From positions 62,001-126,000 of the forward strand of contig JAHDLB010000027.1 of NCBI GenBank assembly GCA_018432315.1: a stretch of DNA of 64,000 bases. The letters run 5' to 3'. A program made the position numbers and the translations under genes. Below are positions 59,739 through 64,000 of this stretch, piece by piece; the first letter of the stretch is position 1; the number at the start of each line of letters is the position of its first letter. The notes under the pieces are model-generated. The model was not told the DNA's origin. It worked only from the letters and a program-made list of their open reading frames with translations, and made no database searches. Source of the DNA: Anaerolineae bacterium. GTDB lineage: Bacteria; Chloroflexota; Anaerolineae; Aggregatilineales; Aggregatilineaceae.

Positions 59739-60743
59739 TCAAGAAGACTGATCGGGTCCGTGGGCGCTGAGCGCCGCCAGGACGTCCTGCTCGAGTTGCC
59801 AGATGGGCAGGCTCGCGAGTCGCTGGCGGAGCGCGTGCAGTCGGGGGTACCCGTCCGCGTATTCCGCGGCCCATTCCTGGGCAAAGTCACCGCGCCGGAT
59901 CGCGTCGAGCACGCTTTCCATCTGGCGGTTGAGCTTGACCTCGCGGAAACGTTCCAGGCGCGAGAGGGTCCCGTACTGGCTGGTTTGCGAGTGCATGTTC
60001 ATGCTGGGGATCACCCCGGCCTCGGCCCACTTGGTGATGATGTACCCCAGCTCGCCGGAGAGGTACAGCCCGGTGAGCACGGCTTCCGGCGGAAAGCCCT
60101 CGCGGTTCAGGATTTCGATGGCGGTATGCAGGACGCTTTGCAGCGCCGGAAGGAGCGCCTGTTGGAAGAACAGATCCAGCTCGGCCTCTTGTTGGAACGT
60201 GATCTCGATGGCGCCGCGATACAGCGCGCCGATGGCTTTGGCGATTGCCAGCACGCGGGGCCACGCCTCGCCGGACGCATCCTGGGCCACGGCGACGAAG
60301 CTCGGATAGCCGCTGCCGGTGACGTAGCCCTCGCGCACGCCCTGGCCGACGGCCTGGGGCGCGACCAGGATCGCATCGACGAAAGGCGGCGGCTCGATGA
60401 ACCCGAACGCGACGTTGTACCCCGACGCGAACACCAGGGTATCGCCCTGGCGCAGGCCCGGCGCGATTTCGTGTAGGTAAACCTGGGTCGCGATTTCGTC
60501 GGGCAGCATCAGGAGCAGCACGTTGGCCCGCGCCGCCGTCTCGGCGATAGTGTTCACCTGGAAGCCGTCGCGATACGCTTCCTGGGCGTACTCGTCGTCC
60601 GGGTTGCCGACCAGGATCGAGAAGGCGCTGTCGCGCAGGTTCAGCGCCACAGCGCGCCCCATGTTTCCATAGCCGATGACACCGATCGTCTTGTCGATGA
60701 GCAGGCCCAGATCGCCATCTGTTTCGCGGTAAATGACAGCCAT
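59739..60743 (-). CDS. KARI-like protein with substituted active-site residues
   Basis: This 334-aa protein aligns with ketol-acid reductoisomerase (IlvC): Rossmann motif GYGNMG at residues 24-29, the NLRDSAFSILVGNPD turn, LPDEIATQVYLHEIAPGL, and a C-terminal knotted helical part. However, the canonical AHGFNIHFG is ASGYNVAFG (His to Ser). The lysine of the KGPGH block is Gln (VAPQAVGQG). The metal ligand Glu of DLFGEQ is Gln (DLFFQQ), although the Asp is kept. It is therefore unlikely to perform the Mg-dependent alkyl migration, but the NADPH fold seems intact. AAGGA precedes the ATG. It is not next to any ilv gene. The alignment was done from memory. Confidence 0.72.
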   Translation of the reverse strand: MAVIYRETDGDLGLLIDKTIGVIGYGNMGRAVALNLRDSAFSILVGNPDDEYAQEAYRDGFQVNTIAETAARANVLLLMLPDEIATQVYLHEIAPGLRQGDTLVFASGYNVAFGFIEPPPFVDAILVAPQAVGQGVREGYVTGSGYPSFVAVAQDASGEAWPRVLAIAKAIGALYRGAIEITFQQEAELDLFFQQALLPALQSVLHTAIEILNREGFPPEAVLTGLYLSGELGYIITKWAEAGVIPSMNMHSQTSQYGTLSRLERFREVKLNRQMESVLDAIRRGDFAQEWAAEYADGYPRLHALRQRLASLPIWQLEQDVLAALSAHGPDQSS

Positions 60744-60904
60744 GAAGTGGTTTCCTTTGGTGCAGTGCGGTCAGGGCGCATTCTACCTCGTGAAAGGCGG
60801 TCATGACCAGTCGCCAATGTACGGCGCGGAACGCGCAACTGAATCCCACCTCATGCGTATAACAGTCATAGTAGGGGCAAGGCAGTTTGCCAGGTAGGGT
60901 GCAC

Positions 60905-61492
60905 GTGAGTGAAGAAAATGATGTCCTGCTGGTGCAGCGCACACTCGCGGGCGATCAGCAGGCTTTTGGAGAACTCGTTCAGCGATACGAGCGTGACGTG
61001 TTCAACCTGTGCTACCGGATGCTGAACGAACGCGGCGAAGCTGAGGATGCGGCCCAAGAAGCGTTTCTGCGCGCCTATTCCAATCTCGACCGCTACGATC
61101 AGACGCGCTCGTTCAAAACCTGGGTGCTGTCGATTGCATCTAATCACTGTATCGATCGCCTGCGGCGCCGGCGGCTCACCTGGCTGTCGCTGGACGAGCC
61201 GCTGCCGCCACATCCCGCGCTGGCGAGCGATATACCGGGGCCGGAGGAAGCAGCCTTGACCAACGAGCGGAACATTCTGGTTCAGGAGTTGTTAGAGGAC
61301 CTGAGTCCGGATTACCGGCTGGCGGTGGTGCTGCGCTATTGGTACGACCTGTCGTACGCTGAGATTGCCGAGATGTTAGAAACGACCGAAAGTGCGATAA
61401 AGAGCCGCCTGTTTCGGGCGCGTCAGGCGCTGGCGGACCAGCTTGAGTCCCAGCCGTTATCGTCTCTCAATGTTGCAATGGAAGGATCCTGA
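60905..61492 (+). CDS. ECF sigma factor (RpoE-like)
   Basis: This 195-aa RNA polymerase sigma factor has region 2 at about residues 18-90 (FNLCYRMLNERGEAEDAAQE, YDQTRSFKTWVLSIASNH) and region 4 at about 125-185 (LSYAEIAEMLETTESAIKSR). GTG 60905 is preceded by AGGTAGGG. The stop overlaps the ATG of the next gene (TGATG), which encodes a membrane protein that is probably its anti-sigma factor. A self-regulated ECF promoter could not be confirmed. Confidence 0.92.
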   Translation: MSEENDVLLVQRTLAGDQQAFGELVQRYERDVFNLCYRMLNERGEAEDAAQEAFLRAYSNLDRYDQTRSFKTWVLSIASNHCIDRLRRRRLTWLSLDEPLPPHPALASDIPGPEEAALTNERNILVQELLEDLSPDYRLAVVLRYWYDLSYAEIAEMLETTESAIKSRLFRARQALADQLESQPLSSLNVAMEGS

Positions 61493-62052
61493 TGGCAGAA
61501 AATCACCACCTGCATCGTGACGACCGTCACGACTTGAGCGAGGAAGAACTGGCCGCGCTCAAAGCCCGAATGGAGGAGCCCGCCGAGGCTGGCGGGCAGA
61601 CCAAGCGGCTGACGCGCGTCGATCGCCTGTTGAGCGAGACGCCGATGGTTGGCCCGTCGGCGGGGTTCGCCCTGCGGGTGATGGCCGCCATCGCCGCTAT
61701 GGAGCTGCCCGAGATCACCCGGCGCCGGCTGACCACCGGTTTCGCGGTGGGCCTGGCCGTGGCCGCGCTGCTGGTGCTTCCCGTGCTCTCGGGCCTGGTC
61801 ATCGTGGTGGCGAGCGCGATCACCAATCCCGGCATCCTCAACGCGGGGTTCCAGGTCGTCGCCAACGGGATCGGCTATTCGGCGGGCCTGATCACGGATG
61901 TGGGCGAGAGCCTGAACAAAGCCGTGAGCGAGACGCCCATGGTGCCCGCGCTGTTGACGACGGTCATACCGATCACGATGCTGTGGGTGTGGGCCGTGTG
62001 GTACCTGATGCGGGAACCGCGCCTGATGCCCGATCAGCAGGACGTGGTGTAG
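61492..62052 (+). CDS. Putative anti-sigma membrane protein
   Basis: This 186-aa protein is translationally coupled to the ECF sigma gene. The N-terminal cytoplasmic part (about 1-80) is charged and His-rich at the start (NHHLHRDDRHD) but has no HxxxCxxC zinc-anti-sigma motif. Two transmembrane segments lie at about 83-112 and 150-170. Coupling and membrane location point to an anti-sigma role, which is inference from context. Confidence 0.72.
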   Translation: MAENHHLHRDDRHDLSEEELAALKARMEEPAEAGGQTKRLTRVDRLLSETPMVGPSAGFALRVMAAIAAMELPEITRRRLTTGFAVGLAVAALLVLPVLSGLVIVVASAITNPGILNAGFQVVANGIGYSAGLITDVGESLNKAVSETPMVPALLTTVIPITMLWVWAVWYLMREPRLMPDQQDVV

Positions 62053-62089
62053 GCTGGGCGCGATTGCCCAACAAGAGAGGGTAGGCACT

Positions 62090-63070
62090 GTGTCGAGTCG
62101 GATTTGGCGCTGGATCGTTCCGTTAGGGGTGCTCGCCACGACGCTCGTGGCGACGCTGGCCTATGCCGGATCGAGGATCGAGACGGATGGCTTCAGCCTG
62201 CGGCGGGATTATACGCTCACCAACGGCAACCAGCGCAGCGGTGATCAGGTGATCGTTGCCATCGAGAACGCCTATCTCGAGGCGCAGAGCGTGGTGGACG
62301 GCAAGGCAACGATCATCGGCAGCGACGTGCTGATCGGCGGCGAGATCACCGATGACGTGGTCGTGCTGGCCGACCGATTGGTCGTGGGTGAATCCGCGCA
62401 TATCCAGGGCGACCTGGTCGCCTGTGTCAATTCGCTCGTCCGGCAGCCCGGCGCACGGATCGACGGGGAACTCAAGGAAGAATGCAGCGACGGTCACGGT
62501 GTGAGCGTCGCCAGTCTGTTCGAGTCCGGGATGGACGGCTGGCGCGACAACGTCGTGCTGCGCTTCAGTGGTATGGTGGTAGGCGCCTTGCTGTTTGGGG
62601 CGGTGGCGTCGCTGGTCACGCTGATCATGCCCCGCCCGCTCATTCGCATGTCGAATTCCATGCGGCGCTCGCCCGCCACGACCGGCGTTTTTGGGTGCCT
62701 GACGATCCTGGTGGCGCTCGGCCTGACGATGATTTACCTCGTCTCGCTGCTGCTGGTGCTGCCGCTGGTGCTGCTGCCCTTCTTCGTATTGGTGTGGGTG
62801 GCGCTGGGGCTGTTGAGCCTGCTGGGCTGGATCGCGCTGGCCGAGCCGTTCGGGAATCGCGTACTCAACTGGCTGGACATCGACGAGCAGCCACGCATGA
62901 TCAGCGCCGCGGTGGGCGGCATCGCGCTGACACTGGCCGTGCGCATCTGGGGACTCTTCTGGTTCACGTCGTGGATCGGGCTGCTGTTGACGGCGGTACT
63001 CGGCTCGATAGGGCTGGGCGCCGTGGTGCTGACCCGGTTGGGCACGCGCCCCTTTCCGCGCCCCAGCTAG
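62090..63070 (+). CDS. Membrane protein with bactofilin-like beta-helical domain
   Basis: This 326-aa protein starts with a signal-anchor (GTG 62090) and has an exported segment of about 120 residues. Its short hexapeptide-like turns (GKATIIGSDVLIGGEITDDV, then GESAHIQGDLVACV) resemble polymer-forming bactofilin repeats. Four or five transmembrane helices follow from about residue 160. The first half may bind envelope polymers or self-associate. It is the third gene after the sigma/anti-sigma pair, 37 nt downstream, and is a candidate regulon member. Confidence 0.7.
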   Translation: MSSRIWRWIVPLGVLATTLVATLAYAGSRIETDGFSLRRDYTLTNGNQRSGDQVIVAIENAYLEAQSVVDGKATIIGSDVLIGGEITDDVVVLADRLVVGESAHIQGDLVACVNSLVRQPGARIDGELKEECSDGHGVSVASLFESGMDGWRDNVVLRFSGMVVGALLFGAVASLVTLIMPRPLIRMSNSMRRSPATTGVFGCLTILVALGLTMIYLVSLLLVLPLVLLPFFVLVWVALGLLSLLGWIALAEPFGNRVLNWLDIDEQPRMISAAVGGIALTLAVRIWGLFWFTSWIGLLLTAVLGSIGLGAVVLTRLGTRPFPRPS

Positions 63071-63080
63071 TCCCTGCCGC

Positions 63081-63701
63081 CTAACCCTCCTCGTAGACGG
63101 TGATCATAGCGAGCAGCGTCTCGCGCGTGAACTGGTGCACCTGGCGCAGGACGGCGCCCCAGTCCAGCGTGGGGCGTGCCGTGCTCGTCTCCGATAGCTG
63201 GATGACTGCATCCAGCAAAAAATCCGCGAAGTAAAAATACCCGTGCAGCGCCTGGGTGAGCGACAGGCCCTCGTGTTTGAGCAGCCGCCCGTACAGCTCC
63301 CCGATCTGGTGGGACGAATCAAGCTCGCTGTCCAGCTCCGGATTGGTCAGGTACCGGATCAGCGAATCCATGAGGCGCAGCCCCTGCTGGCGCATGGTTT
63401 CGCGCGCGTCGGACGACAGGCGCTCGTACCAGTCCTGCTGCGAGAGGCCCCGCTTGTCGCCGATCTCCAGGCGCGCCCGTCCCAGGGCGCTCTGCACGAC
63501 GACCTGGGCCTCGCTTGGGCGCGTGACGCGGTGCGACGCCAACCACTGCTTGAGATCGGCCCGGCGAAACCGGCGGTGGCCGCCCGGCGTGCGGCGGAAT
63601 GGGAGTTCACCACGCTCGGCCCAATTGCGGATGGTGGCCGGGTGCACCCCGATGATCTCCGCGGCTTCCCCCAGGCTCACCCATTCTGACGACTGGCTCA
63701 T
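63081..63701 (-). CDS. MerR-type helix-turn-helix regulator
   Basis: This 206-aa regulator has an N-terminal MerR/excisionase-like winged helix: SLGEAAEIIGVHPATIRNW, then the wing FRRTPGGHRRFRRADL, which is very well conserved. The C-terminal 120 residues are helical (FYFADFLLDAVIQL) and resemble ligand or dimer domains of Chloroflexota regulators. No metal- or effector-binding residues are obvious. It converges with the bactofilin-like gene and is 73 bp downstream of the priA 3' end, which lies on the same strand. Confidence 0.85.
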   Translation of the reverse strand: MSQSSEWVSLGEAAEIIGVHPATIRNWAERGELPFRRTPGGHRRFRRADLKQWLASHRVTRPSEAQVVVQSALGRARLEIGDKRGLSQQDWYERLSSDARETMRQQGLRLMDSLIRYLTNPELDSELDSSHQIGELYGRLLKHEGLSLTQALHGYFYFADFLLDAVIQLSETSTARPTLDWGAVLRQVHQFTRETLLAMITVYEEG

Positions 63702-63774
63702 GCTGCGTGCCTCTGCTCTGAGTCGATAGACTGATTGTAGTGTGCGCGTGACGTGCCGGCAACACCGCGCCCGC

Positions 63775-64000
63775 CTAGAGCATATCCACCGGGTCGATGT
63801 CCACGTACCAGCCCTCGGCCACGTCCAGGTGGGCGAGAATGGCGGCGGGGTCCGGGCTGCGGACGATCAGGTGCCAGCGGAACAGGTTGTTGCGCTTGGC
63901 GAAAAAGCACGGCGTGGGGCCGATGATCTCGCTGGCGGTGAACTGGCCCCGATCGATCCGGTCCTGCAAAACGCTCGCGGCGCGCTGGGCTTCCTGCTCG
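63775..64000 (-). CDS. priA: Primosomal protein N' (PriA), C-terminal part
   Basis: The last 75 codons of a gene that continues past the window edge. The segment SEIIGPTPCFFAKRNNLFRW followed by HLIVRS and WYVDIDPVDML matches the C-terminal domain of PriA, the helicase that restarts stalled replication forks. The upstream QEAQRAASVLQDRI fits the helix before it. The N-terminal helicase motifs are outside the window, so this rests on the C-terminal pattern alone. Confidence 0.8.
   Translation of the reverse strand, partial: EQEAQRAASVLQDRIDRGQFTASEIIGPTPCFFAKRNNLFRWHLIVRSPDPAAILAHLDVAEGWYVDIDPVDML

Noticed and set aside
60828-60860. ECF-type promoter (GGAAC...CGTAT) before the sigma gene
   Set aside because: The spacing between the two blocks is 23 bp, well beyond the usual 15-17 bp.

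Overview
The window is high-GC bacterial chromosome with tightly packed genes, many 4-nt start/stop overlaps, GTG and TTG starts, and no phage, insertion sequence or CRISPR. The gene mix points to a Chloroflexota (Anaerolineae-like) heterotroph: T-box leaders on aminoacyl-tRNA synthetase genes, an archaeal-type asd, a DhnA-type aldolase, several GT-C membrane glycosyltransferases, and long MoxR/von Willebrand operons with Pro/Thr-rich exported proteins. The phylum is an inference from gene content; there is no rRNA gene to confirm it.

Left part (1-9.9 kb): a response regulator diverges from a membrane glycosyltransferase, followed by an aspartate-family amino acid block. hom and lysC form one operon behind a Thr/Met-rich leader peptide and an attenuator. 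The opposing metY-metX operon sits behind a complete SAM-I riboswitch, and asd diverges from it. From 10 to 15.5 kb come a class I aldolase, an SDR protein with a substituted catalytic lysine, a hypothetical protein, an enoyl-CoA hydratase, a degenerate metallophosphoesterase and a Nif3 protein. From 15.5 to 23 kb (minus strand) come an M23 peptidase/beta-propeller protein, a pair of unusually large sugar-type ABC permeases, and a GT-C glycosyltransferase.

The RNA-rich centre (23-30 kb) holds the most unusual locus. A leucine-type T-box leader upstream of leuS contains a complete tRNA-Ala(GGC) gene between its specifier stem and its antiterminator. A serine T-box controls a 62-aa membrane protein gene translationally coupled to serS. 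rnpB lies between serS and a peptidase S51 gene. Counting the hom attenuator and the SAM-I element, four RNA-based amino-acid sensors lie within 27 kb.

From 30.1 to 36.5 kb an oligopeptide-type ABC operon (oppD-oppF-oppC-lipoprotein-oppB) lacks a solute-binding protein and instead encodes a five-repeat cysteine-paired lipoprotein. From 36.6 to 59.7 kb a plus-strand series encodes an FHA/transmembrane protein, two ABC-2 exporters, MoxR, DUF58 and two VWA/BatA-like proteins, a DUF4175-like protein, a GT-C enzyme, a phosphodiester glycosidase-like lipoprotein and a class IV aminotransferase. This is probably an envelope-associated chaperone/assembly system. The right end carries a KARI-like protein lacking key catalytic residues, an ECF sigma/membrane partner pair, a bactofilin-like membrane protein, a MerR-type regulator and the 3' end of priA.
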